64,000 bases of DNA from Pseudopedobacter sp037968815 (lineage in GTDB: Bacteria; Bacteroidota; Bacteroidia; Sphingobacteriales; Sphingobacteriaceae): assembly GCA_037968815.1 (NCBI GenBank), contig JBBKWF010000011.1:310001-374000 (forward strand). Direction: 5' to 3'. Positions 1-7,856 of this stretch are shown piece after piece (within the stretch, counting starts at the first letter, position 1; each line of letters opens with the position of its first letter). Below the pieces are notes generated by a model. The model was not told the origin of the DNA and ran no database searches. It saw nothing but the letters and a program-made list of their open reading frames with translations. The position numbers were made by a program, and so were the translations under genes.

Positions 1-58
1 TGGCGATCATGCTTCTCCGGGTACATTTACCCGATCTAATTTCGAGTTCAAAAAGTAA
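1..58 (+). CDS. 3' end of an unidentified gene
   Basis: An open frame enters from the left edge and ends at a TAA at 56-58, encoding a C-terminus that finishes SNFEFKK. Too little is present to assign a family. The next gene starts 20 bp downstream on the same strand, so the two could be co-transcribed. It could also be a chance frame, but the codon choice reads like real coding sequence. Confidence 0.4.
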   Translation, partial: GDHASPGTFTRSNFEFKK

Positions 59-78
59 CGCTTGTAAGAAAAAATAAA

Positions 79-1959
79 ATGTTATCCAATCACGAATATT
101 CTTTAGTTGATTGCTTAATTGCTCAAAGCACAGACTTGATTTGTATTTGTGATGAACATGGTACGATTATAAAAATAAACGAAGTTTTTGCTGCAATCAC
201 TGAAAAAACAAGTGAAGAATTAGCAGGAACTTCACTTGAGACAATTTTTTCAAACCAAAACCAAAAACTAAATAAGCTACTATATAATAGAGTTTTAAAT
301 CTCACTGTTGATGATTACTTTACTAATAACATAAAGCACAAAGACGATAGCTTAAAGTCTTTATCCTGGCATTTAACAAAATGCCAAAACTTATGTATTA
401 TTAGAGGAACCATTTCCAAATCGTATGTAGGCACCCCATCCGGAGAGATTGACATAAAACTTAAAGCTATTTCTAATAATTCTTCTGATTGCTTTTTTAT
501 CTTAGATCAATCATTCAATATTGTTTTTCAAAACAATGCTGCCAGCAAAAAATTTACGCATCCCCGATTTATAGCAGGGAACAATGTGTTTTTTGGTAGC
601 TTCCCTGAGGAAACAAACAAAAAATTTCTTAACCACTTTAAAGCTGCGGTAAAAACAAAAAGCAATTTAAAGTTTGTTGAGTTTTCTACCCTACTTAACT
701 CTTGGTTTACTATAGATGTTATACCCTATGATAATGAGTTGAACATTTTGGTTAATGACATTTCTGATAGAATAATTGACCATAAAATAAACGAGCTAGA
801 GTTAAAAACTTTTGAACTAAATATTGCTAAAGACCTCCCTTTTAAAGATATTGTTTCATTTTTATTAAATGCATTTGAGGATCTTTACCCACATTTAAGC
901 GCTTCCGTTTTAAAAATTGAAGATCAAAAAATAAGACATGTTTCGAGTCCTAGCTTACCTTTACAGTTTTCTTGGGCAATTGATGGTTTAAAAATTGGAC
1001 CAAAAACCGGTTCTTGTGGCACTGCCGCCTATATCAAGAAAAACGTAATTACTTTTGATATTACAACTGATGAAAAGTGGACAGAATATCATCACCTTAT
1101 CTCCCCTCATGGTTATAAATCTTGCTGGTCTTTTCCAATTTTAAGCAGTAAAAGTTTAGATGTAATGGCAACTTTTGCCTTATACACCAAAGAATGCTCA
1201 ATCCCCACAGAAAACGAATTAAAAAGTATTGCCAGGTTGTGTAATATCGTCAAAATTATATTTGAAGATTTACAACAAGACGATGCCCTTTTGTTGATGA
1301 ACAACAGATACGAAATGGTTACAATGGCAACAAACGATGCTATTTATGATTGGGATTTAAAAACTAAAAATGTTTTTTGGAGCGAAAACCTCCTTAGTAT
1401 TTTCGGTTTTACACCTCAGGAGGCTCAACAAACAAAAAACTGGTGGGTAAACCACATCCATAGAGATGACAGAACTAAAACAATTGCATTATTAAAAACT
1501 TGTTTACGAGAAAAAAAATCTGGCTGGAATGCAGAGTACAGATTAAAATGTAAAAACGGGAAGTTTAAATACGTTTATAACCGGGGTTACATTTTTTATA
1601 ACCACCAAAACTCACCTTCTTCTATTATTGGCGCAATACAAGATATTACTGGATTAAAAGAAAGAGAAATTGAGATTACCAATCAAAATAATAAGCTAAC
1701 AAAAATTGCACAAATTAGCTCGCATGATTTACGCAGACCTGTTACCAGTATTTTGGGTTTAATAAGCTTATTTAACCGTGAAAGTATAGTTGACGAAAAT
1801 AATATTGTTATCCTTGATTACTTAGACAAAGCTACTAAAGAGCTTGATGAAGTAATACATTCGATAGTTGCAAAAACCTTAGAAGCTGACGAGAACATCC
1901 ACAAGAAACCTCATATATTTAAAACTTCTGTTTTCCCAGATACTGATAAAGAGTTATAA
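79..1959 (+). CDS. PAS/GAF multidomain sensor with HisKA-like segment, no ATPase domain
   Basis: 626-aa cytoplasmic sensor with no signal peptide or membrane segment. In order: a PAS domain at about residues 10-60, a second PAS-like domain at about 130-230, a GAF domain at about 255-395, a PAS/PAC domain at about 410-535 ending in an IQDITG motif, then an H-box (SSHDLRRPVTSI) and a paired helix typical of a HisKA dimerisation domain. The protein stops about 60 residues after the H-box, so the HATPase_c domain of a working histidine kinase is absent. It could be a phosphoacceptor served in trans, a regulator of another kinase, or a natural truncation. No response regulator lies beside it. Domains are recognised by family pattern; ligand and output are unknown. 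Confidence 0.8.
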   Translation: MLSNHEYSLVDCLIAQSTDLICICDEHGTIIKINEVFAAITEKTSEELAGTSLETIFSNQNQKLNKLLYNRVLNLTVDDYFTNNIKHKDDSLKSLSWHLTKCQNLCIIRGTISKSYVGTPSGEIDIKLKAISNNSSDCFFILDQSFNIVFQNNAASKKFTHPRFIAGNNVFFGSFPEETNKKFLNHFKAAVKTKSNLKFVEFSTLLNSWFTIDVIPYDNELNILVNDISDRIIDHKINELELKTFELNIAKDLPFKDIVSFLLNAFEDLYPHLSASVLKIEDQKIRHVSSPSLPLQFSWAIDGLKIGPKTGSCGTAAYIKKNVITFDITTDEKWTEYHHLISPHGYKSCWSFPILSSKSLDVMATFALYTKECSIPTENELKSIARLCNIVKIIFEDLQQDDALLLMNNRYEMVTMATNDAIYDWDLKTKNVFWSENLLSIFGFTPQEAQQTKNWWVNHIHRDDRTKTIALLKTCLREKKSGWNAEYRLKCKNGKFKYVYNRGYIFYNHQNSPSSIIGAIQDITGLKEREIEITNQNNKLTKIAQISSHDLRRPVTSILGLISLFNRESIVDENNIVILDYLDKATKELDEVIHSIVAKTLEADENIHKKPHIFKTSVFPDTDKEL

Positions 1960-2055
1960 TTTGGTTTAACATTTCTTTAAGCCATTATGAACAAATGATT
2001 AAATAAGCTAATTATTCCATTTTAAATCATAAACAGGCAAAATCAATAAAAGTGA

Positions 2056-2084
2056 AGGCTTACAATCCATAAAACTGTAAGCCT
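2056..2084. terminator. Stem-loop between convergent sensor and ssb genes
   Basis: AGGCTTACA (2056-2064) and TGTAAGCCT (2076-2084) form a perfect 9-bp stem with an 11-nt loop, between two convergent genes. The T-run is weak on both strands, so termination is likely but not certain. Confidence 0.5.
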
Positions 2085-2128
2085 CGACTTCTGAACTATA
2101 AACTAACATTCAAGGAAATCTCCAGTTT

Positions 2129-2464
2129 TTACTTCCTACCAAGCATTACTATTTCATTAACTACAATTTCGGTATAAAACCTTTTTACCCCGTCTTTATC
2201 TGTGTAGTTATTGGTGACTAATTTACCCTCAATTGCTACTTCGCTACCTTTATCTAAATACTTAGAAGCTATATCTGCCTGCTTGTCCCAAAGTATTAAA
2301 TTGTGCCACTGTGTTTCTTCTACTTTCTCGCCTTTATCATTTTTATAGCTATCATTTGTAGCCATACTCATTTTTGCTAATTTTTTGGTTTTAGAAATCT
2401 CTTTTACTTCTGGTGCTGTACCTAAAAACCCGATTAGTCTTACACTGTTTCTTAAATTACTCAT
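2129..2464 (-). CDS. ssb: Single-stranded DNA-binding protein (small paralogue)
   Basis: 111-aa OB-fold protein of the SSB family. The N-terminal strand NSVRLIGFLGTAPEV, the central TQWHNLILWDKQAD segment and the late VAIEGKLVTNNYTDKDG segment are standard SSB signatures. Full-length bacterial SSBs run to 140-180 aa and end in an acidic tail with a DDIPF-type tip that recruits repair enzymes. This one ends in VNEIVMLGRK directly after the OB fold, so it lacks the tail. Such short SSBs are usually secondary copies linked to stress, competence or mobile DNA. It is divergent from the 2638 ORF with a perfect palindrome between them. Confidence 0.92.
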   Translation of the reverse strand: MSNLRNSVRLIGFLGTAPEVKEISKTKKLAKMSMATNDSYKNDKGEKVEETQWHNLILWDKQADIASKYLDKGSEVAIEGKLVTNNYTDKDGVKRFYTEIVVNEIVMLGRK

Positions 2465-2573
2465 GATCTTAAATTTAAATTGTAAATGTTTGTTAACGAA
2501 CAGCTAACCACCTTGGCTAACCGACAAAACAAAGGTGCAAACACTGCTGAAAATTAGTCGGATGATAAACAGC

Positions 2574-2597
2574 TATATCCGTATATAATCGGATATA
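2574..2597. promoter_or_regulatory. Perfect palindrome, candidate operator upstream of ssb
   Basis: TATATCCG (2574-2581) and CGGATATA (2590-2597) are a perfect inverted repeat around an 8-bp AT-rich spacer. This is a typical size for a dimeric repressor site. It sits 110 bp upstream of the ssb start and 40 bp upstream of the small 2638 ORF, so it could control both. The binding protein is unknown. Confidence 0.45.
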
Positions 2598-2637
2598 CAC
2601 GAATAATGTTTGATATATTTAGGTTAACAGTAACTTT

Positions 2638-2814
2638 ATGAGCCAACAAGAAAGCCGACAAAATAAACGGGACAGACAAAAAAACTTTCATAAAAGACAT
2701 CCTAGGAGCCTGCTACAAATGGAGCAAGCATTTTTGTGTTGCTACTCCGCTTATAAGCAAAAGCTTATGCAATTAAATTATAGAGGAGCAATAAACACTA
2801 TTTTCTCTATTTAG
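2638..2814 (+). CDS. Possible 58-aa small protein
   Basis: ATG to TAG frame of 58 codons. It starts with a strongly basic, Gln-rich segment (MSQQESRQNKRDRQKNFHKR) followed by a more hydrophobic half with two adjacent cysteines. I do not recognise it. Its divergent position across the palindrome from ssb is the main reason to list it; it may be non-coding. The remaining 2815-2962 stretch before the Shedu gene is AT-rich and shows no further structure I can support. Confidence 0.25.
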   Translation: MSQQESRQNKRDRQKNFHKRHPRSLLQMEQAFLCCYSAYKQKLMQLNYRGAINTIFSI

Positions 2815-2962
2815 TATTTATTTTCATACTAATTAAATATATTAGATAAAAATATACTTAACTAAACCTCAATAAGACAACTAGAAATGGGTGTATGTGG
2901 GGTTTTATTGCATATATATAAGCTATGTGTAACCTTAAAAAACACGCGAATACCAACTAATT

Positions 2963-4156
2963 ATGAGTGAAGAGAATAAAGACGAATATTATGCTTCTCA
3001 ACGAGCATTAGACAAAAGTTACTTTTCAGAATCGTTCAAACCTCCATTTGATACGCTGAATAAGAGATTCGCTCACAAATTATTAGACCACGAGGAAACT
3101 GAATTCATTTTAAAAGACGAAAAAACTCTAGGAGTGTCGTATAATGGTAAAAGACAACTTAAAGCACTGTTTTTTGAAGGCGACAGAAAAGTTGAAAAAC
3201 TAATAATTCAACAGTTTGGAATTGAAAATAATCCATTAAAAAATAAGGTTAGAGAAACTTCATTTAGAGGGATAGAAGTTGAAAGGCTATATTTGTTTTT
3301 GAAGGGATTGAAAGAAATAGAATTTCCAAATGGTTCTAAATTCAATATAGAAGATTCTGAATTAAGTAAATTGTTACTTAATAAAACTCAAGCAAGCCGA
3401 CTTATAGAGGACAATTTGGAATTGCTACAAGATGCATTAAACAACAATGTAACTACTAAAGACTTAATAAATTTTGGTTACAGAAAAAGACAATTAGAGA
3501 TATTTGAAAATTTAATCAATGACGAAAGTTTTTTCTCTGATTTTAAAGAAAAGTTAGAGAAGGAATTTTCGAAAACTGTGTCTAGGGAGCAAGTTTGGCA
3601 GAAGTTTTTTGAAAAGAATACTTGGATTCTTGGCTATGGATTAGATTATATATTTAATTCGGAATTAGATTCTAAAAAACTTGAACAAGTAACATCAGGT
3701 TCAAATTTTAATTCTGGTGGCAAACGAACTGATGCATTGTTAAAATCACTTGGTGTTGTAAATTCCCTCTGCTTTTGTGAATTAAAATTAAACAGTGATA
3801 AGTTATTAAAGCAAGTAACGACTGCATATCGTATTGAATCTTGGCAGATTTCTGATGCTCTTGCTGGTGCGATTGCGCAAGTACAAAGAACAATTCAAAA
3901 AGCGATTCAAGACTTTAGAACAAAAACAGAAATAAAAGATAAGGAAGATAACCTAACTGGAGAGACCTTATACCTTTATAATCCTAAGGCTTTCATTTTA
4001 ATCGGCGACTTAAACGAGTTTAATATAGACGGAAAAATTAACGAACAAAAATTTTCCTCTTTTGAAATGTTTCGAAAAAATTTAAGGAACATAGAGATAA
4101 TAACTTATGATGAACTTTATGAGAGAGCATTTTATATTTGTCATAATAAGGAATAG
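2963..4156 (+). CDS. sduA: Shedu-type anti-phage nuclease SduA (DUF4263)
   Basis: 397-aa protein whose C-terminal half matches the DUF4263 domain of the single-gene Shedu defence system. The marker segment is EQVWQKFFEKNTWILGYGLD at about residues 210-228. It is followed by the PD-(D/E)XK nuclease core: D257 in KRTDALL and E273-x-K275 in FCELKL, with a downstream helix containing QVTTAYRIESWQ. The N-terminal 200 residues are a helical family-variable region without an ATPase signature, and probably sense the trigger. Known Shedu proteins are oligomeric nucleases that block phage growth. It stands alone, as Shedu does, next to a transposase and other accessory genes, which fits horizontal gain. 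The start ATG is the only sensible one. Confidence 0.85.
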   Translation: MSEENKDEYYASQRALDKSYFSESFKPPFDTLNKRFAHKLLDHEETEFILKDEKTLGVSYNGKRQLKALFFEGDRKVEKLIIQQFGIENNPLKNKVRETSFRGIEVERLYLFLKGLKEIEFPNGSKFNIEDSELSKLLLNKTQASRLIEDNLELLQDALNNNVTTKDLINFGYRKRQLEIFENLINDESFFSDFKEKLEKEFSKTVSREQVWQKFFEKNTWILGYGLDYIFNSELDSKKLEQVTSGSNFNSGGKRTDALLKSLGVVNSLCFCELKLNSDKLLKQVTTAYRIESWQISDALAGAIAQVQRTIQKAIQDFRTKTEIKDKEDNLTGETLYLYNPKAFILIGDLNEFNIDGKINEQKFSSFEMFRKNLRNIEIITYDELYERAFYICHNKE

Positions 4157-4281
4157 AAAGGCAACACATAACCACAAATTTGTATTATACTGACTGAACT
4201 GCTTTACGTTATTTCATCGCAATTAACTAAATTTATATGGGCAGACAAGTTTTGCTTTCTAAGCCATTACAACACAAATTC

Positions 4282-4293
4282 GCCAACCATTAG
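4282..4293 (+). repeat. Cassette-type short repeat, copy A
   Basis: GCCAACCATTAG, 25 bp before the Pr6Pr start codon. Related sequences lie at 5733-5744 and 6765-6777 at almost the same distance from the next gene, and an inverted relative lies at 4949-4964. Confidence 0.4.
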
Positions 4294-4318
4294 TGCCTAA
4301 GCTTAAAAAAAGTATCAT

Positions 4319-4933
4319 ATGAAAAATAAATTATCAATCCTTATTGCGGCAATTGCTTGGTTTGCAGTTTTGGCTCAGTATTTTTTAATGATAGAAAATA
4401 GAGTTAATCCAATTCTCGAAACAACAATCCGATTCTTTAGTTTTTTTACAATATTGACAAACTTACTAGTAGCCATATATTTCACACTGTCTTTACTTAA
4501 GAAAGAAAATAGCTATCTGTCAATCATTAATAAGTCAGGAACTCTAACTGCTGTTACAGTTTATATAACTATTGTAGGACTAGTTTATCAAATCCTTTTA
4601 CGACATATTTGGGAGCCAAAAGGCATGCAAATGGTTGTAGACGAAATGCTTCACTCGGCAATACCAATCCTTGTTATTATTTTCTGGTATTTGTATGAAG
4701 AAAAAAAATCGAGGGACTACAAACAAATATTGAAATGGCTAATTTACCCTTTAATATTTCTGATATTCATCTTAATTCGCGGGGAGTTTTCTAATTTTTA
4801 TCCATACCCATTCGTAAACGCAACTAATCTTGGTTTAAAACAAGTCTTAATCAACAGCGCAGGACTTATAGCATTGTTTTTTTTCATATCAGCCGGATAT
4901 ATTAAACTTGGAAAAATAATTAAGGGAAGATAA
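4319..4933 (+). CDS. Pr6Pr family integral membrane protein
   Basis: 204-aa protein with about six hydrophobic segments spread over its whole length: near residues 5-25, 38-60, 75-92, 112-128, 140-155 and 177-197. The opening segment (IAWFAVLAQYFLMI), the FFSFFTILTNLLVA helix and the conserved loop with a YPFVN-like motif match the Pr6Pr family of six-helix bacterial membrane proteins. Function is not established for the family. The gene sits alone between two copies of a short repeat, like a mobile cassette. It has no promoter that I can identify with confidence. Confidence 0.75.
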   Translation: MKNKLSILIAAIAWFAVLAQYFLMIENRVNPILETTIRFFSFFTILTNLLVAIYFTLSLLKKENSYLSIINKSGTLTAVTVYITIVGLVYQILLRHIWEPKGMQMVVDEMLHSAIPILVIIFWYLYEEKKSRDYKQILKWLIYPLIFLIFILIRGEFSNFYPYPFVNATNLGLKQVLINSAGLIALFFFISAGYIKLGKIIKGR

Positions 4934-4948
4934 TAATATAACTAGCTA

Positions 4949-4964
4949 CTAACAGCAGTTTGGC
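4949..4964. repeat. Cassette-type short repeat, inverted copy B
   Basis: CTAACAGCAGTTTGGC starts 15 bp after the Pr6Pr stop codon. Its reverse complement resembles copies A, C and D (GCCAA..GTTAG). Together with copy C it brackets the transposase, as if that element had entered a pre-existing inverted repeat. Confidence 0.4.
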
Positions 4965-5002
4965 AATATGCCGGGGTTAGTACTAATTTCAAGTTCCTCC
5001 AT

Positions 5003-5015
5003 AGCGCAAGTCTTA
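5003..5015 (+). repeat. Left inverted repeat of the REP-associated transposase
   Basis: AGCGCAAGTCTTA here is the exact reverse complement of 5674-5686 on the other side of the transposase gene. REP-associated transposases characteristically have such palindromic elements on both flanks. Confidence 0.6.
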
Positions 5016-5080
5016 TCAGCGTTGGAAAAAGAAATGGGTGACTTGTGCTTTAGATAAAAATTGAACAAAGAATTGAATAT

Positions 5081-5635
5081 ATGAGTACAAAATATAAATT
5101 CCATAACGATGCTGGAATTTACTTTGTAAGTTTTGCGGTAATAGGATGGATAGATGTTTTTACAAGACAAGTTTATAGAGATTTATTCTTGGAAAGTTTA
5201 GTTTATTGTAGAAAAGAAAAAGGTTTAAATATACATGCCTGGGTTTTGATGAGTAACCATGTTCATCTAATAATCAGTAGCAGAATAGAAGGTAAGTTAT
5301 CGGATGTGATGAGAGATTTGAAAAAATATACTTCCTTTAAAATATTAAAAGAAATAAAGGAAAGTAAAACTGAAAGCAGAAAAGAGTGGATGCTATTTTT
5401 ATTTGCAAAAGCTGGAAAGGAAAACAGCAACAACACCCATTACCAATTTTGGAGACAGGACAACCATCCTATAGAGTTAGATGCACATACTGATATGTTT
5501 GAACAAAGATTGGATTATCTGCATAATAACCCGGTAGATGCCGGTTTAGTTGAAGAAGCCGAGGATTATTTATATAGCAGTGCAAAAGATTATCAGGAGG
5601 GAAAAGGATTGATAGAGATAGATGTATTACAATAA
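5081..5635 (+). CDS. REP-associated tyrosine transposase (Y1_Tnp family)
   Basis: 184-aa transposase of the IS200-like Y1 class. The HUH metal-binding motif is H60-V-H62 in LMSNHVHLII. The FWRQDNHPIEL segment and the helix DYLHNNPVDAGLV carry the presumed nucleophile Tyr146. These are standard marks of the RAYT (TnpA-REP) family, domesticated or semi-mobile enzymes that act on REP hairpins as single-stranded DNA. Length is normal for the family. A 13-bp inverted repeat (5003-5015 and 5674-5686) flanks it, supporting a complete REP-transposase unit. It could help explain the shuffled gene order nearby. Confidence 0.9.
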   Translation: MSTKYKFHNDAGIYFVSFAVIGWIDVFTRQVYRDLFLESLVYCRKEKGLNIHAWVLMSNHVHLIISSRIEGKLSDVMRDLKKYTSFKILKEIKESKTESRKEWMLFLFAKAGKENSNNTHYQFWRQDNHPIELDAHTDMFEQRLDYLHNNPVDAGLVEEAEDYLYSSAKDYQEGKGLIEIDVLQ

Positions 5636-5673
5636 TATATGCACAAGTCAGGCTTTGGCTCAGGCTAGCTCGC

Positions 5674-5686
5674 TAAGACTTGCGCT
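5674..5686 (+). repeat. Right inverted repeat of the REP-associated transposase
   Basis: TAAGACTTGCGCT, exact reverse complement of 5003-5015. It lies within a larger imperfect hairpin: CTAGC at 5665-5669 pairs with GCTAG at 5684-5688. Confidence 0.6.
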
Positions 5687-5732
5687 AGAGGGGACATCGG
5701 TTCTGCAAGTAATTTCGCAATTTCTCAAACCT

Positions 5733-5744
5733 GCCAATCGTTAG
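5733..5744 (+). repeat. Cassette-type short repeat, copy C
   Basis: GCCAATCGTTAG, 26 bp before the GTG start of the 318-aa membrane protein. It matches copy A at 10 of 12 positions. Confidence 0.4.
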
Positions 5745-5770
5745 CAGTAATTAAAAAACCCAACACTATT

Positions 5771-6727
5771 GTGACGACAGACAACTTAGTAATTATAAAA
5801 GGTGGGACATACAACGACATTAAAAAAGCGTTGCGACAATGGATTGAACTTTATTCTAAAGACTTACCAGAAGACTTGACTTTCCAACTTTTTAAGAATG
5901 GACGTGGAAACCATATCATCAAAGTTGATAGACGGCTTGACAACGAAAGTTTTTTTTATCTTATAAATTATTTGAATTATCCTGAAGGAATTGAATACAA
6001 AATTGACATTGAAGGTTTCACAACAGGAAAAGAAGAAAATGAATTTAAAAATCAAAATCTTTCAGTTTACATTTCACCCACAGATAAGGAATACGATAAT
6101 GTTTTCGTGACAACTTCTGAAAATAAAACTTTCATAGTTGACTTTGGTGGTAAAATCAAAGAAACAAGGGAAGGGAGGGCTTTCAATTATCCGACTGAAT
6201 TAGTTTTAGAGAATGCGGAAGTAATAAAGATTAATCGAAAAGAAATTGTACAGAAGGAAGAAAAAACAAACCAAACTATCCTTGACAAGAGATTTAAAAT
6301 TTTATCACTTATTGTTTTTAGCCTCACATTAATTGGAATAATCATCAATCAATTTGACCCTCAAACCTGTCGTAAGTTTTCATTTTTCTTAGGAATGGGA
6401 ATAGGTCTTTGGTTTTTAGCTGACTATAAAATTCTTCAATCAGACAAAAGCTATCTTTACTGTTTGGGTATAGCAATAGGATATTTGATTTTCATTTTAA
6501 CAATTAACGGTGGGTTCAACAAGGGCATTCTTGACTATGGAGCTTTATATCCGATAGCTTTATTGATAGTCCAAAAGCCCACAAGACTAATGTATAAAAC
6601 TATATTTAATAGAGAGCCCGTAGTTGACACACAACCACCCTCATATTGGGACATCCCATATATGATGATATTACTTTTTGCATTAATTGCTTTACCTTTA
6701 ATAATTATGGACAGTTTGATAAAATGA
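5771..6727 (+). CDS. Unknown protein: soluble N-terminal domain plus membrane C-terminal half
   Basis: 318-aa protein that I cannot assign to a characterised family. Residues 1-160 are soluble and mixed alpha/beta, opening with NLVIIKGGTYNDIKKALRQW. Residues 175-315 contain about five hydrophobic segments (near 176-192, 203-218, 228-246, 253-268 and 296-315), so the N-terminal part is probably a cytoplasmic domain on a membrane anchor. GTG is used as the start; no upstream in-frame ATG fits. The gene sits between cassette-like repeats C and D, next to a transposase and downstream of an anti-phage gene. That hints at an accessory role but does not prove one. Confidence 0.7.
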   Translation: MTTDNLVIIKGGTYNDIKKALRQWIELYSKDLPEDLTFQLFKNGRGNHIIKVDRRLDNESFFYLINYLNYPEGIEYKIDIEGFTTGKEENEFKNQNLSVYISPTDKEYDNVFVTTSENKTFIVDFGGKIKETREGRAFNYPTELVLENAEVIKINRKEIVQKEEKTNQTILDKRFKILSLIVFSLTLIGIIINQFDPQTCRKFSFFLGMGIGLWFLADYKILQSDKSYLYCLGIAIGYLIFILTINGGFNKGILDYGALYPIALLIVQKPTRLMYKTIFNREPVVDTQPPSYWDIPYMMILLFALIALPLIIMDSLIK

Positions 6728-6764
6728 AAAGAAAAAAGCAAAATAATAGCCGTTTTGTAAAAGT

Positions 6765-6777
6765 GGCAAACCGTTAA
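6765..6777 (+). repeat. Cassette-type short repeat, copy D
   Basis: GGCAAACCGTTAA, 21 bp before the zinc-ribbon gene. A loose inverted partner (CGTTTTG at 6751-6757) precedes it, so this copy can form a small hairpin. Confidence 0.35.
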
Positions 6778-6798
6778 AACCATTTTTATAATCAACTC

Positions 6799-7152
6799 AT
6801 GGAGAAACAATGTTTAGATTGTGGCAACCCAATAAAGGGTAGAGCCGACAAAAAGTTTTGCGATGATCAATGCAGAAGTAATTACAACAATCGTTTAAAA
6901 GCGGATGACAGTAAGGAAGTGAAACGTATCAATAGCATCCTTTTTAAAAACAGGAAAACACTCTCGAAGCTAAATCCGGAGGGGAAAGTTAAAATCCCGA
7001 AAAACAAGCTAGAGAAAGCAGGTTTCAACTTTTCTTATTTTACACATCAGTACCAAACCGCTAAAGGTGCAGTCTATATTTTCTGTTATGATTATGGTTA
7101 TTTAGCTTTAGAAAACGATTGGTATTTATTGGTAAAGAAGCTAGAGGAATAA
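6799..7152 (+). CDS. Small zinc-ribbon protein of unknown function
   Basis: 117-aa protein opening with a four-cysteine zinc ribbon: C5-x2-C8 (CLDCGNP) and C21-x3-C25 (KKFCDDQCRSNYNNR). This is the pattern seen in DUF2116-like ribbons and in nucleic-acid-binding proteins. The remaining 90 residues form a basic, helical region followed by an aromatic-rich end (YFTHQYQTAKGAVYIFCYDYGY). No catalytic motif is visible. A related ribbon followed by RN-type residues occurs in the C-terminus of the Rep-like protein at 39925, but I do not claim homology. The role is likely nucleic-acid or protein binding. Confidence 0.75.
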   Translation: MEKQCLDCGNPIKGRADKKFCDDQCRSNYNNRLKADDSKEVKRINSILFKNRKTLSKLNPEGKVKIPKNKLEKAGFNFSYFTHQYQTAKGAVYIFCYDYGYLALENDWYLLVKKLEE

Positions 7153-7203
7153 AAGTTATAAACTACTTTCTAAGCGATCATTAGCTTAATTGATATTTAA
7201 AAA

Positions 7204-7692
7204 ATGATAATTGATAAAATTGGTTTTGGCGGAGGATGTCATTGGTGTACTGAGGCCTATTTTCAATCTTTAAATGGCGTAAATAAAGTTGAACAAGGTT
7301 GGATAAGCTCTACTGCTCCTAATGATGAGTTCTCTGAAGCTGTGATTGTACATTATAATCCCTCAATTATTCCTTTAAAAATTTTAATAGCGATACATCT
7401 TAACACCCACGCTTCAACTAAAAACCATAGTTTTCGCGAAAAATATCGTTCTGCGGTTTATGTTTTCGATGGAAAAATAGAAAAAACCCAAAAGTTGATT
7501 ACAGAAAATCAAGTTGATTTTAAGGAGCCTATTATTACGGAAGCTTTTTTGTTTAAACAGTTCAAGCTAAATACAGAGCAACAACAGAACTATTACCTAA
7601 AAAACAAACAAAGTGTTTTTTGTGAAAGATATATTTCGCCTAGACTCCAGATGATGGAGACAGAATACTCTTCTTACTTTAAAAAACTATAA
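7204..7692 (+). CDS. msrA: Divergent MsrA-like peptide methionine sulfoxide reductase
   Basis: 162-aa protein of the MsrA fold. The N-terminal active-site motif is FGGGCHWCTEAYF, with the catalytic Cys of the first position kept and a second Cys three residues later. MsrA reduces methionine-S-sulfoxide in proteins, with thioredoxin as the usual electron donor. Canonical enzymes have GCFW, here GCHW. The usual PTY/TGHAE segment after the active site is shortened to WISSTAPNDEFSEAVIVHY, and the HDPT motif has become HAST. The protein is therefore a variant whose substrate preference may differ. No signal peptide, so cytoplasmic. It is convergent with the DUF2249 gene. Confidence 0.75.
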   Translation: MIIDKIGFGGGCHWCTEAYFQSLNGVNKVEQGWISSTAPNDEFSEAVIVHYNPSIIPLKILIAIHLNTHASTKNHSFREKYRSAVYVFDGKIEKTQKLITENQVDFKEPIITEAFLFKQFKLNTEQQQNYYLKNKQSVFCERYISPRLQMMETEYSSYFKKL

Positions 7693-7823
7693 GAAATAAA
7701 AACCTCGCCTCAAGGTTAAGAGTTTCTCAACGCTTTCATTAATCGTTAGAAATCATATTGAACCTTCCTGAAATTGGATAACAGCATTTAAAATAAAAGC
7801 TTACACACCAATTAAAATCACAA

Positions 7824-7853
7824 AAAAGAAGAGCCTTTTCCGGCTCTCCTTTT
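7824..7853. terminator. Bidirectional terminator between msrA and DUF2249 genes
   Basis: A 12-bp stem, 7824-7835 with 7842-7853, has one G-T pair and a loop of tttccg-type bases. It is rich in A on one side and T on the other, so it can end transcripts from both strands. Confidence 0.75.
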
Positions 7854-7856
7854 AAA

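Noticed and set aside
2493..2509. TTAACG and CTAACC spaced 11 bp near ssb
   Set aside because: Only two half-sites, no correct phasing to a promoter; not comparable with the arrays at 30159 and 33141.
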